Positions 9,844 to 21,873 of a DNA stretch of 64,000 nt are shown in pieces; the first letter of the stretch is position 1; each line of letters opens with the position of its first letter. A program made the translations under genes and the position numbers. The DNA comes from Spirogloea muscicola (taxonomy: Eukaryota; Streptophyta; Zygnematophyceae; Spirogloeales; Spirogloeaceae), in contig WELB01000010.1 of NCBI GenBank assembly GCA_009602725.1, forward strand, positions 125,950-189,949, read 5' to 3'. The notes beneath the pieces were generated by a model, which saw only the letters and a list, made by a program, of their open reading frames with translations, had not been told where the DNA came from and did not search any database.

Positions 9844-12013
9844 ATGGCCCGCGCTTTGGATGACAACTACCTCGCCATCACCGCCATCGTGACGGTGGGC
9901 GGCCACCGCGCGAGGCCCCGGCAATGCGGCCCGCCGCCATCGCCGCCCTACTTGGCGACGCTGCCGTCGCCGGGTTCTGACCGCCGATTGCTGCGCCGGG
10001 CGCTGGTGGGCTCCAGGCGGCGTACCAGCTCCTCTTCTTTGCGGTCGCCGCGACCTTCAAGTTCGACAAGGTCACGGACTTCGCGGGTGCGGGCCGGCCG
10101 TCGCCGCCGCCGCCATAGCCGCCGCATTTTTCGCCGCCGAAGCCGCCGGCGACGGCGCTGCTCTCGCGTGCACTTCTCGGCCGATCACCGCAGCTTCTGA
10201 ACGGGGGACGGCCCCATGCTCTGCCGCAGGCGGCTCCAACTTCGTCGTCCTCGCGCTTCTCACCGCCGTGCTCAAGGGCCAGTGGGCCGCCCGCCAGGTT
10301 GTTGACCCACAGCCAAGCGGCGGCGGCGGCGGCGGGAGCGGCGAAGAGGCCGTAGCGGCGATGGAGGACCAGAGCCGGCGCCGCAGCAGCTCCTGAGAGC
10401 CACTCCCTGATACACTCGCTCGCGGTGCAGGGTGTGCTGACGGCGCTCGTCGTCGTCTGGGGCCTGCGGCTCGCCATCTTCCTCCTCCTCAGGTCTGCCG
10501 CCACTGCGCACCGGCCGCCGAGCACCCGCCTGCGCGCCCCGGCCTTGCGAACCGATGCTCCGCCTTGTCGCTGATGCTCACATCCATCTCTGCATTGCTC
10601 CAGGTACCATAAGACTTTTCGTCGACACAGTCCTCAAGTCCTCACGAAATAGACTATACTTCACATGGATTATTCATTCTCCAGGTCGCCAAGTCTGTCT
10701 AGTTTAGGTTACATCGCAGAGAGGCTGCTGCAGGTTGTGGTGAGGCCAACAGCGGCCCCTCCTTTGGCGGTGTCTGAAGCAGGATCCTGGCGTGGGGCAA
10801 GGACACCCGCTTCGACGACAAGCGCGACAACCTCGTGGCCTTTGCAGGCTTCTGGCTCTTCCAGGCGGTGTGGGTGTGGACCGTCAGCCTGCCAGTCACG
10901 GTGGTGAACGCGACCACGCGCAACCCCTCTCTCGGCGCGGCGGACGCCGTCGGCTGGGCCATGTTCGCCATCGGCCTGGTCATGGAGGCCACCGCTGACC
11001 AGCAGAAGCTGGCGTTCAAGCGGGACCCTACCAAGAAGGGCCTGTGGTGTGATGCTGGCATCTGGCACTTCTCCCGCCACCCCAACTACTTTGGCGAGGT
11101 GACGGCACAACGAGCGCTGCTATTACAGCCCAGAGCTTCTCCATGTCTATTCCGCCCAAGATGCATGCATACATGCAGCTCGAGCTCCATGCAGTGAGGC
11201 TGCCTTGCACGATGCAATAGTGACGATCCGCTGCCAGTGCCGCAGATCCTGCTCTGGTGGGGAGTCTTTGTGGCGAGCACGCCGGTCCTGCGGGGCGGCC
11301 AGTGGGCCGTCATCTGTGGCCCCCTCTTCACCACATCCATCCTTCTCTTCCTCAGCGGCATACCGATGCTTGAGGTGAAGTGCACTTGGCACCATGGGCA
11401 CAATGTACAAGCAGGATGCTCAGGTCTTGGTTGAAATCAGGCCTGCAAAAATGGCAGCCGATGTGCAGGCACCGTTCTCGCCAATCTTCATGTCACACCC
11501 AGCCTACAGGGGAGCAGGGGACACTGAACAACGTGTGTGGGGACCTCTGATTGTTGGCCGCAGGCATCAGCTGACAAGCGCCACGGTGCAAATCCTGCCT
11601 ACCGCCAGTACAAAGCATCAACCAGGTGATGTCTGAGCACCATGCTGACATGCAACTAAGACATAGCAATCATCAACAATGTCAGACCATGAAGAATGCA
11701 ATCTATTGAGCTCCGCCTTTCACTGGAAAACGCGAGGCCATAGTGATGGTGTCATACATAGTTAAATGTCGGCCCTGCAGATGCACGGCAAAGGCAGTGA
11801 ATATGACTCCTTGCACTCAGTCTCAACTGCTCACTGATCGTGTGGTCCCAATCGTGGTTCCTGTACAGCCCCCTCCTACCATTGCCCCCTTCCTTCTATA
11901 AACGACTTCCTGACAAGTTAAAAGCAGCACTCTTTCTGGAACTCCCCTTCTACAATTCGCACCTCGCTGAGGGCCAAAAGCAGCTCTGCCCGGCCACAGA
12001 GACAGAAACATGA
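9844..12013 (+). CDS. DUF1295 (steroid 5-alpha-reductase-like) membrane protein
   Basis: Eight exons, 9844-9894, 10017-10086, 10230-10297, 10431-10492, 10783-11098, 11246-11374, 11564-11625 and 11869-12013, all in phase, giving about 300 residues from ATG 9844 to TGA 12011. Blocks agree closely with plant DUF1295 proteins: NYLAITAIVT, FKFDKVTDFAGG, VVVWGLRLAIFLLLR, FWLFQAVWVWTVSLPVTVVN, ADQQKLAF, FSRHPNYFGE, ILLWWGVFVASTPVL, LFLSGIPMLE, SADKRHG and YKASTSPLLPLPP. Several hydrophobic spans make it a multipass membrane protein. The HPNYFGE segment is the NADPH-binding signature shared with sterol reductases and isoprenylcysteine methyltransferases. Substrate unknown. Length is full and nothing looks broken. 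Confidence 0.92.
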
Positions 12014-12858
12014 AGGCAAAGGAGGGCGAGTGGGGTGATGGTGCATAGACATCACAGCTTAAACTTGGACCTAGACGTGTTGAGGGGCTTGTGGGGAGGT
12101 CTGAGCGTTAACTTACTCAAGACATGAAGTTTTAGGAAAGGAAGGGCTATGTAATTTATTGCTCAGCCTTTTTTTACATTGATGTAACATGGACATCAAA
12201 ATGCTTTGGCTCTACATTGACATGTATTCAGCAAGCATGACATGTATTTAGCAAGCATGTACAGTCAAGGCGATGTGAGTCTACAAGTTCAAACAACTCC
12301 TTGACAGCATTCAAAGTACAAAATTTTAATGGTGCCTTGTTTATCGCAGAAGTGATCACCTACTTAAGCAGTGGTCATGTAAACTATATTGAAGTAAGCA
12401 TCACATATCGAGCATGTTTGAGCAGCATAGATCATTCTTCGAATCTCTCCTTAAAAAAGTGGCTGCTGCTACTCTTCATTACTGACTGCTATGACTTTTA
12501 CCAAAGACATGCTACTGGTGATGAATTAGAGGTCTCAACATGTAGGCGGGCAAAGACAACTTATGCCTGCTTGCACAGCACCGACACCTTGCAAACGAAG
12601 TGTATCTTACAGCTTCCAAATCTGCAACCCAATCCGTTGCTTTTGCAAGACAGGGTGTTGCATGCAACTGTATGGTTCAATACATCAGCAGATGGCTGGG
12701 CTGCCACAATGTTGCTCATCTCAAGAGTGGCAGCTTGACAAGCCACAATGCCAATCATAGTTACATACAAGAGAGGCTGAGAGCCTCATCCTGGGCTAAC
12801 AGCAACAATCATGCCTGCACAGGACAACAGCGCAGTGCACTGAAAATTTCGCAGAACC
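12014..12858. other. Intergenic between convergent genes
   Basis: AT-richer sequence, presumably the 3' UTRs of the DUF1295 and GRAS genes. A 145-codon plus frame at 12301-12738 lacks any motif and is probably chance. Confidence 0.5.
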
Positions 12859-15829
12859 CTAGTAAGAGGGTTGCCAGGTAGTTGTATGCATTACAGGAAA
12901 GTTGTTCAGGTGGAGCATGAGAGCCCCATTGCGCTCCTCTACAGCGCATTTTCCATATGCCTCTGTCACAACCTTGACTTCCTTGATGTCTTTTGCCTTA
13001 AAAAGTCTGCAATAACACCATGATATGCTCCAAGAATCAGCGCAATTATGCAGATTGCTTGTACATTAAGACAGCCAACTGCGGTGAAACTAAGGGAAGT
13101 CTATACACGTTGACATCCTTGTGTACATCCTGCACAACATCAATTGAACGCAAAGACGGCTACCACAACTTCCACCATTTGTGTGAAGTGACGAATCAGT
13201 GATGGTGTTGCGGAACACGACTCACCTGCTTGAAAATCCGGCTTCCCGGAAGCGCAACTGCCACTTGGGCAGGTACTCAGTCCTCCTTGTGCGTTGCAAG
13301 CCCTCACAGGCAACGATGTTCATAATGTCACTGCCAAGGTAGTCCCTCTCAAAAATCAGCCGATCTTCGCTGTTCCGAGGTATGTATGTATCTACAGCAG
13401 TCATGGCTGTATGGTATGTGTCCAGAGTCTGCATTGCAGAAAGTGACATCGTTTTGAGCCCCTGTACTGCGAACTTTGATGCAGTGACAAGACACTTCGT
13501 TGCCCACTCTGTCCAGAATGTAGACATTAGCTCAATCAAGGCCATTTGGGAGGGAGACAATCACACTATGCAACACTCTTGACAGACGTCGTTGTATTCC
13601 GTAGAAGACCTTCTAATTACTGGACTCAAGGCTCTACAACGATGCAGAGCAACACATGATGAGCTGCAAAGCGCTACCCAGTCATGTAACTGAAGGGCTA
13701 GATCGAGTAGAGGAGGTACCATGCAATACTTGAGCTAGCAGGCACTACAAGTATGTACAACACAAGCCTCTACAAATGAGAAAGAGACAAGACTGCACAC
13801 CTGCTTAAACCGCTGCAAGAAGAACGGGTTGTTGCCATTGGCATGCTTCTCAACCAACACCACGACTGCAGGGTTCAGTCGTCGGATCATCCTCAGGACT
13901 CTATCCCTCGGATTGGACCGCAACACGAATTCATCTACCAAGGTGTGCAAGCGCATCACAGCGCTCACAGCAAGTGCTTCCCCCTCGTCAAGAAGCAAAT
14001 CTGCTGCAGTCATCTGCTCCAGATCGCAATCCACGAAGTTATAACTGAAGCGCATCCCCAGTGAGTCTGCCAACTGGCAATATTGCTTATCAGGCTCCAC
14101 AACTGGAAGAGGTCGAGGGCATCCCTTATATGACTCCTTGCCAAAGGAGAGGCAGGTGATCCGCAACTCTGGCGGCCCTTGCGGCCGAGCTGCCAGCGCT
14201 CTGATAAGCGCCTCCCACTGGCCTCCCTGCATAGGCCAAGGAAAGAAGAGTCGCGCGAGTCAGCAGCTGTTAGTCGCACCAGACAAGAAGAACAGAAGGC
14301 ACACCATTCAGTGGACCACAAGCTTGCTTGTCTGTCAATGGCACAGATCAGAATCACAGGCGGGGTAGACTCTGCATGGTACAACAACGAATACTAGAGC
14401 ACGTACTTGCCAAGAACCCATGTCAAGAATGTGTATTCTGTCTCTGTTCATGACGGCATCCAGGATGGCCACGGTCGCAGACATGTGACTAAACTTGAAG
14501 AATGGCATTTGATCACAGACGTTGATGGACATGGTGGGCGTCAACTGAGCAGGTCACACAGGAGGTCAACAAATAACACGTCAGCCCAGCTGTGCAAGTC
14601 CTGATGTGACTGCGCTGCACCTTAAAGCTATGATGCAAGCAGCAGGGAGCGAGCTGGCATAGCAGCTGTCTGCATCTGCAGAAAATGAGGGCAAGTACGC
14701 AAGATGTACCCCAGCCACACACATTAACAAAGAACCTCTCTAGGTGTACAGCAAAGTGAGACAGAGTATGACCCCAATGTGCACTGTAAGCCACTGCTCC
14801 TTGCAGCTGCTCAATGCCAAGGTATGGAAGAGACTGGGCAAGCATGAGGGTTCCTCTGGCTACCTTAGCCTTTACTATTTGCTGGCTGCTGTGTGCAGGG
14901 CTTTCTCCTTGCATGCGCGCCTGGAGCGCTTCCATAAACAAGTACGCTGTCCGCTGCATGACATCCCCTAGCGGCTTTGCATTCTTCTTCAGCAGGCCAA
15001 GTAGGAAACGCGAGCGCTGGAGGTCATCCGTGGCGATGGCTTCAGCGAAGGCCACCAGATGGTTCCTGAGCAGCGCACTTGAGGCCTTGGTCTGCTTGTC
15101 CACGGCCAGGCCATCAACGGACGCCAGGGACAGAGGCCTGTCAATGTAGAACGGGTCCTGCGACAGTGTGGGCTTCCAGGGGCTTAAGCCGGTCCAGGCG
15201 GGGGGACTGATGCCATAGGACGCCAGTGGCACGATGGCGTCCATCGAGAGACCCCCCTTCGCAGCACCTTGAGGTTGGGGGAAGAAGCTGTCTGACTCGT
15301 CATTCTCGAATGACATGCCTGCATCGGCGGCACTTGGGAACTTGCGTTTGGCGGGGCCGGTCTTGGCTGGCAGATTGCAAGACAGCTGCGCCGCCGCAAG
15401 CGGCACGTTGTCCGAGCTGGAGTCGGAGGACGTGGACGAGCATGGCTTGCTCTTGTCCTCCACCTGATCGAGCTCCTCGAGCATGGGCGCGAGGTCAAGC
15501 TGCCACCAGAGCGGGTCCCGCTTCTCCTCCACCACGTCCATGACTGCTGCCGGCTCCGTGGATATGACGGAGTCGATCCAGGCCGTCGTCTGCAGCTCGT
15601 CAAACAGCGGGTCCGGCGCTCCGGCTGACAAGAGACCATCGCCAAAGCTCCTCGAGTCGTCGAGGAGAGACCGCTTGAGGGGCGGCGCAACGTCCTCGAG
15701 CACGGCGCTGCCGGCGGCGCCGCAGCGCTTTCTCAGGGCCACGCCCTCGAAGCTCGGGAGGGCCGCCTCCGGCGCGGACGTCTCCCACGCCGAGACATTG
15801 CTGCAGGGCCGGCTGTCAATCATCGCCAT
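12859..15829 (-). CDS. GRAS-domain transcriptional regulator
   Basis: Five exons, 15829-14864, 14544-14407, 14226-13801, 13428-13226 and 13006-12859 (TAG), keep phase and encode 626 residues. Residues 1 to about 255 are acidic, Ser/Pro-rich and disordered. The GRAS domain follows in order: leucine-rich region LLRNHLVAFAEAIATDDLQRSRFLL, the VHIID-type block FFKFSHMSATVAIL...IHILDMGSWQ, QWEALIRALAARP, the second leucine-rich region with EALAVSAVMRLHTLVDE, PFYRE-like IPRNSEDRLIFERDYLG, VACEG, and a C-terminal SAW-like segment ending MHTTTWQPSY. No DELLA motif is present. GRAS proteins act in the nucleus as co-regulators. The gene starts divergently from a GC-rich region containing G and C runs. 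Confidence 0.93.
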
Positions 15830-17361
15830 GGCAGATGGAGTCTTATGGCGCCACAGCAGCTGCTGCCGCTGCAGCAGCCGCCGCGAGCCGCGGCGAGGGA
15901 GGCGGGCGGTCGGACGCCGCGGGGGCAGGCAGCGACTGCCGTTGGTGCTGGCGGCGGCGGCGGCGTCGGCGACAGCTGGCAGGCATTCGCGGGGGGCGGG
16001 GGGAGGTCGAGGGGCGGGCTATGGCGGACGTGAGCGTGGTGGAATGGGGAATAGGGAAGGGGGAATGGCGGGTCGCGGCGTTTCACTAGACAAGGTGGAA
16101 AGGGGGGGGGGGGGAGTGGCCGCCCCTCCCTCCCCACGTACAACACCGGCTCATCTGCTGCGCCCCTCGCCCCGAGGAGAGGGGGGCGAAGGTGGGCGGC
16201 GGCTGCCGCTGCGAGCCCCTCCGGGAGAGTACCATCTTCCGCCGGGGCGGACGGCGAGAGCTGCGCCCTCGCTGCTGAAACGTGACCGCGACGAATCCCC
16301 ACCTCCCCAATTTCCGTCGTCAAATGCCTCCCTCATACCCCCCCCCCCCCCCGCCTGCTTCACTGCTTCTACCACTCACTACCTGCTGCCAGGGAGGCCG
16401 AGCTCGTTGAATTGGCGGCCGTGGCGCGCACGCCACTGAGAGGAAACGCAAGCGCATCTAATGATGGCATGTGTGAAGCCCCCAACAATTGCAGCACCGT
16501 TGGGCGCCACTTTGTCGCGCATCCTGGAACCCTAGCGCCTGCGCGGAAGCAGCACAGGGACGCGCCCGCCCCCGGGTGCAACCTCCCCCTGACGTGAGAG
16601 TGCCCCATAAGCCCCACCCGCAGGCCGCTCCGGGGGGGCCACCACCTTTGGTCCCGCCGTTGGACCGCCACGCCGTCCAGACGAGAGCCACCAATGAAGG
16701 CCGCCCGTCATCCGGGCTGCAACGGCGCCCACGGAGCCGGACAGGTGGCCGGCGGAGTGGGCGCAAGAGCAGTCGGCGCTGGCGGGCTGTCACGCCACCT
16801 CGTGGCCGCCACGCCCGACCCGCGACAACGTTCCCCGAGCGTGTCGCCCCAAATCTGGCCTCCCATCCAGTCCCCCGTCGCCGTCAATCTGCCCACCCTG
16901 TGGCTCCGACGACGTAGTCATAAAAGCCATCTGCATGCACCTAAGCTGGCTTGTACAGCCCCAATTTTGGTATCAGCAGCCGCATTCATCTCACCCATGC
17001 CCCCCCCCCCCCCCGCCCCACGCGCGGCCTAGTCCAAGAAAAACATGTGGAGTCCAAGGTGGGGGCCCAGGGCCGCTGGCCCCCACCACCTTCCGGCGCC
17101 GGCCGGGCCCCCAAGCTCGCCCCAGCTCCCGGAAGCACCTCGCCCAGCTCCACCCCCATTCCCTTCTGCTTCCTGCGGACTCGGTCGGGCTGGCCAGCGA
17201 CAGCGTCGGACTCCTGGACTTCGGGGTCCCTTCCTGTCGAGCGCCTGGTTGCAGCTGTGCGGGGGTGCCCAGCAGGAAATGTGCCTCTCGCAACGATCGG
17301 CCAGCCCGGAATTGAGCTCATCCAACGGGGGCGAGGGTGGTTAAATGGCAGCCCGAACAGA
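15830..17361. other. GC-rich upstream region with homopolymer C/G tracts
   Basis: Contains runs of 12 or more C or G near 16105, 16340 and 17000. Open frames are Pro/Ala/Arg-rich and overlap on all frames; none shows a conserved motif. Probably the GRAS gene promoter plus unrelated intergenic sequence. Confidence 0.5.
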
Positions 17362-17763
17362 ATGGACAACATGTCAGGCGCCGGAAAGCGAATGAAGCTC
17401 GAACGAAAGAGGCAATTGCCATTAAGAGTCAACGTTAGAAACTTTAAGGTCGAGAAGAAGCCCAAAGGGATAGCGCCCCATGAATCAGCGAAAGAACTGA
17501 CTACCGTGGATGGCACTCAGCAACCCGTAGTCACAAGACGCAACGAGGTAATAGCTGAGAAGATTCACCCTGCAGAGAAGAATGTAATTACTCTCTATAA
17601 ATCTGGGGCCGAGGCAATGACCCTCGTCTACTTGGAGATGCAACCTGTGCCATCCGGGCTGGCCTGCGCGTCCACATTGCAGGCCTTGCCATGCTTGTCA
17701 ACGGACATGGTTCACGTGTTGCCAGTGAGGACCATCATCCAAGAAAAGCATGCTCTCATTTAA
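17362..17763 (+). CDS. Unrecognised basic ORF (133 codons)
   Basis: ATG 17362 to TAA 17761-17763. Composition changes sharply from the GC-rich upstream sequence to a Lys/Arg/Glu-rich reading (MSGAGKRMKLERKRQLPLR, VEKKPKGIAPHESAKEL). No motif or homolog recognised, no intron evident. It could be an exon of a larger gene or chance. Confidence 0.25.
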   Translation: MDNMSGAGKRMKLERKRQLPLRVNVRNFKVEKKPKGIAPHESAKELTTVDGTQQPVVTRRNEVIAEKIHPAEKNVITLYKSGAEAMTLVYLEMQPVPSGLACASTLQALPCLSTDMVHVLPVRTIIQEKHALI

Positions 17764-18339
17764 GCGTAATGGCCTCCATAGTCAGCTTGACGGCCCCCTC
17801 TGTTGAAACTCAATGACTTGGACAGCTTAAGCAAATCTGTCAGCAGATCTCTCATGCTCCTCATTTCTATCCAGCTTTGGCAAAGCACATCACGCATCAC
17901 AGCCGTACACTCTTGCTGCCATATTCGACACTCCATCTTGCATCCCTTGCACCAGATGCCTGCGCTGCTCAGTGCAGGCATTGCAAGCCACGCAGCAAGT
18001 CTTGGGAATCTCCCACTGATTGTTTGTGTCAAAGATTGTTGCCGCATATTGAAGTCGCCCTGCGGGATGTAAAAGACGTACACGGATCTATGCAGATTAT
18101 ACAGCAAACATGTACCATCTATGCCTCTCTAAGACAGGATTTGTGCTATCCACTATGGTCAGTTTGACACAGGTAACTGTCAAGAATCTATACATAAACA
18201 CCTGACACGATTGCCTAAATACCAGCAACCTCAGAAGTGGCGACAAGCACGTCTACAGCGAAGGCCTCTTCCAGTAGAGGGCGATGGCTGTGATAGGCCA
18301 GGCCACAGCGATTAAATAAATGGCAATTCATCCTGTACA
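17764..18339. other. Intergenic; one open minus frame without known motif
   Basis: A minus-strand frame at 17760-18107 contains KGCKMECRIWQQEC and a leucine-rich end but matches nothing I know. The rest looks like the 3' side of the peptidyl-tRNA hydrolase gene. Confidence 0.35.
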
Positions 18340-20748
18340 TTACAGTTTCGAGTCAAGGGTAGCTCTTGATTTACTAGGATTTGAGCTGCTGACTGCCTTT
18401 TCTAGCCCTTCTTCCATAATCATTCTCAATACACTAACGCCGCGCTCCACAGATAAGTTGACCTGGAAGTCAAGGACAAGTGGATACTCAGCACAACAGG
18501 ACTTCACAGAGTAGTCTGTCAAGTAGCCACTGGCTTGCCTTCTGATCAGATCAGAAAGGCAGCAAGCAGCTTGTCAAATGACAGGGCTGCTGCTTTAATT
18601 ACTTCTGGTGCCACAAGCAGGCCTTTGCATTGGCAGGAAACACTCCATGGCTGGTGCACTAACCAATTCTCTACTGGTCTTATCAAACTTCTGTAGCACG
18701 TATGCAGCCGCCTCCATGCTTCCTGGAGGCCTCCCGATCCCTGTAAATGAATGCAGCATACAATTTCATTTTTCACATTGGCAAATTCTGGCTGCCAGAG
18801 ACTTTAAGTAAGCTTGTTGAGCATCGGCGCGCAAGATGCTCACCTATTCGTATTCTTGGAAAGTCCTTGCTGGACTTCAGGTGCTGAATTATACTCCTCA
18901 TCCTGCACACCAGATCAGGAGCAGCTAGGTGGAAATTAGAGACATGGGCTTCAGATTGCCTGCGGAACCTGCGTGCAGATGGTTATCATGCTAGAGCATG
19001 GTAGGCAGACTCTGTAATACACCACTTTCTGTCAAGCAGATCACGAACATCCCTGCCCAGATCCAGCCATGAGTTGGACCCTACATAGCCCCCATTGCCA
19101 AGCACCTCGTTGCAGATTCCAGCTGAGTTTAATGATCTTCCACCCAAGCTTATCACAGACACTCATTCTCAGGCCTTCAAATTGCTCCGAGCTTCAACTG
19201 CTCGACTTCTGAACTTGGAGTAATCTCATCCACTACAGTATTCTTCCATAGTTGTGGTGCATGGCCTCCACTGGGATGTATGAAAATTCTCACCCATTGT
19301 GGCCACCATGGCCGCCCTTTGGCAGGAGCTTCAGTGTGCCCGTCGCTAGGTCCAGATCGTCATACATCTGTACAAGTCAAAGAAGACAGGTAATTGCATT
19401 GGGCTAACACCTGAGGACAAATACAATCCTCTTGTGAAGCAATTATGAAGCATACACCTGATGTCAGGAAGCTTGACTTGCTCAACTCACCACCAAGACT
19501 CGCTGTGTCGGAATCTTGAAGTAAGAGGCAAGAGGTGCCACCTGGCAGCAAAATGGCGTGCCAAGCTTCAGACTAGCACTCAGCTCTCTGAGACTAGCCT
19601 GTTTAAGTTCGTCATGTCCAGCTGTCCGCGTAAGTCCTATCAACCAGCAAACAAGGGACTTCTCTCTGACACTAGCAGCATGTCACAGCATGGAGGATGC
19701 AGGGGATGCTGCTGACAAAAAAAAAAGTTCGTTTTGTTAACATTTCTTGAGAGATATCTGCATGTATGCTCCCAATGCAGCACCTTCTCCTCAAAATGAT
19801 AGCTAAAGAATCATTTCTACAGACCGCGGCAAACAATGCCAGGAGCCAAGTCGGGGCACTCGTACCGACTCTCCACTAAGATTCATGTACGTCTGGGGCT
19901 TGGCCAGCAGCACCGGCGTCCCACAGATGCGGCCTGCACCGGCCAGCTACACAGCCCAGCTACACAGGTGAAGAGAACACATGCAGAGCCCTGAGCCCAT
20001 TAAATCCCAGGATCGTGAAAAAGGATCTGACAGGATACACATTGTCAGTACGGCAGGTGCACAAAGAGTGCACAGAAGGTCACAGTGGCACCAAAGTCTG
20101 CACAAGTGCTCAACACCGGCTCCACTGCAGGTTGCAGGGGTTCGGTGCTGGGGGCTCACGCACCCTTCCCAATCAGCGCTCGGCTCTGAACTGCACTCAA
20201 GCTGATGCCCTCGGCACGCGCAATCGCGTCCACCATCTCGTAACCGACCTGCCGATGCATCAGCCGCAAGCAAGGGCAGTTTTAAGTGCCGGCACGGCGA
20301 CACTGCCAGCAGCATGGAGCACAGTCCCTCAGCACTTGGGATCCCGCTCGCGAAGCTCAATCGCAGTCATAACGAGGTCTTGTTGATTGCGTCGCAGTCA
20401 GTAAGACCAAGAGTGGCCTGGAGCGAGGAGCATGCCAGGCTAAGCCTTGATGGAGGGTTGCCAGGCCCTGACTGCCGCCGGCGCGGGGGCGGGCATGCCT
20501 TCCTAGGCCCTGGACATGGAGCCCTGTGACGACTAGGCTCGTCTGCGGGTGCGGCGCGGGAGGCGGCAGGGGCCCACGTTGTGGCGCGTGCCGTCGAACT
20601 TGGCGCCGGGGTTGCCGAGGCCCACCAGCAGCCACGGCCCGGAGGCAGCGGCGCCGCCCGGCGGCGGCGCTAGTGGCGAGCCGCCGCCTCCGCCGCCNCG
20701 GCGGCGGCGCCGGCGGCGCCCGGCGGCGGCGAAAAAAAAAAGCGGCAA
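18340..20748 (-). CDS. Peptidyl-tRNA hydrolase, bacterial (Pth) type
   Basis: Releases peptides from peptidyl-tRNA that dropped off ribosomes; in algae and plants this family serves organelles. Eight exons in phase: about 20748-20578, 20248-20164, 19933-19866, 19541-19491, 19367-19294, 18902-18844, 18740-18664 and 18462-18340 (TAA). Motifs: WLLVGLGNPG, TRHNVGYEMVDAIA (catalytic His), KPQTYMNLSGES (tRNA-binding Asn), MYDDLDL (catalytic Asp), LLPKGGHGGHNGMRSIIQHL, FPRIRIGIGRPPG, FDKTSREL, and a helical end. The 5' end is uncertain: the region is CCG-rich, has an N at 20699 and an A run at 20733-20742, so the start codon and transit peptide cannot be set; no ATG lies in frame close upstream of the GLGNPG block. 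Confidence 0.9.
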
Positions 20749-20929
20749 CGGGCGCCGCGGCCGCCGCCGCCGCGCAGCAGCAGCGCCGGGGCGGCGGTCG
20801 CGGCCGCCGCCATCGCGGCGAGGGGGGGCAAGTTGGTGTGCTTAAACCCTGAGCCCTAGGTGGTCGCCGATCCGCCGTCAGAGCCCGCGATGCCGTTGCC
20901 AGCCACCCCGTCATTTCGTTAGAGTGTGT

Positions 20930-21330
20930 AGTGTGAGTGTACCCTCTCTATTGGGCTGGCCTCTAACAGCCATTGATTGTCTTACGTTGAGAGAGCTGTA
21001 ACCTTGTGGGCTAAGCCTTGTTCGTTCCTTCTGGGCTGGCTTGCCGAAAGAAAGTGCTCGCCCATGAGGGACTGGCAAAGCCAGCCCAAGAAGAATGGAC
21101 AATGTCCAACGCCAAAGGAAGAGGTGCCGAAAAGGGACTACACTACAAACCACGGCAAAAAACACACGACGATGCAAAGGGAAGCTCAGTACCCGCGAGT
21201 GAGCAACATCAGGTCGAAATCGCTGGCTGCAGGGAACGAGGCACTCCACCGAGCCTGTCACGGCCACTACCCTGCATTGGTTGAGCTGTTTCACAGCCCT
21301 CGCCGCTTCGGAAAAGCTGCTGACTCTGAT
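20930..21330 (-). mobile_element. Retroelement 3' tail with hairpins
   Basis: GGCTGG/CCAGCC hairpins occur near 20953, 21033 and 21067, followed by a block shared with 48440-48680 and 62440-62700 whose minus strand contains a degenerate ORF end (near 21190-21205) next to ATGTCCAACG-type sequence. No complete domain remains. Confidence 0.6.
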
Positions 21331-21873
21331 GCCAGACGTTGTGTCGGGGTGGAAGTTGTCATAAGGATACTGTTGTTCTCAAAGCCTCAGACATGCATGC
21401 CCACTACACACCATCCACGACAACAGGCCGCGGCGAGCGCAGCCCACGTGACAGCCGGCGTCAAACATGAGCGCAGCCAGAGCCAGGACACATTGCTGTC
21501 GACAGCGGCAGGGGTGGCTGTGACTGGACCCTTGCCCACATTGGTTTTGCGCCAAGTGCTGCGCATCTGGGAGGGCCATGAGCCTAAGCGGATGTGTGGG
21601 TTGCTGAACTCCACGTTTGTGTTCAAGAGCTCGCCATCGTCATCAGGCGCATGGACGGCGCTGACTTCAAGCAGGGTCGCAGCGCAGGCCCAACAGCCCC
21701 CTGCTGGATGCGAATGGGTTGCTGCTGCTAGACTTGCACGAGGGCCAGCAGCTCTCGCACCGAAAGCTCGACGCACCTGCGGCTGGCCAGTGCAGCTAAA
21801 GCGGCATCAGTTTGGCTTCCACGACACCGTCGCCCCGAGCCCAGGGTCTGCCCAGTACGCCGCCAGCGTCCCA
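21331..21873. other. Region upstream of ankyrin gene; unassigned minus reading
   Basis: Minus strand 21560-21690 reads GELLNTNVEFSNPHIRLGS WPSQM-like sequence that looks protein-like but fits no family I recognise. It may be an exon of a divergent gene or the ankyrin gene promoter. Confidence 0.25.

Noticed and set aside
13429-13560. Extending the fourth GRAS exon upstream to MALIELMSTFW
   Set aside because: Acceptor at 13428 gives the in-phase join RFKQ-TLDTYH that matches GRAS spacing; the longer reading is likely intron.
18546-18610. Extra peptidyl-tRNA hydrolase exon (VIKAAALSFDKLLAAF)
   Set aside because: No acceptor gives the required phase; exon 18740-18664 joins directly to 18462-18340 in frame.
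20357-20914. 185-codon minus frame over the start of the peptidyl-tRNA hydrolase gene
   Set aside because: Different frame from GLGNPG; Arg/Pro repeat from CCG-rich DNA.
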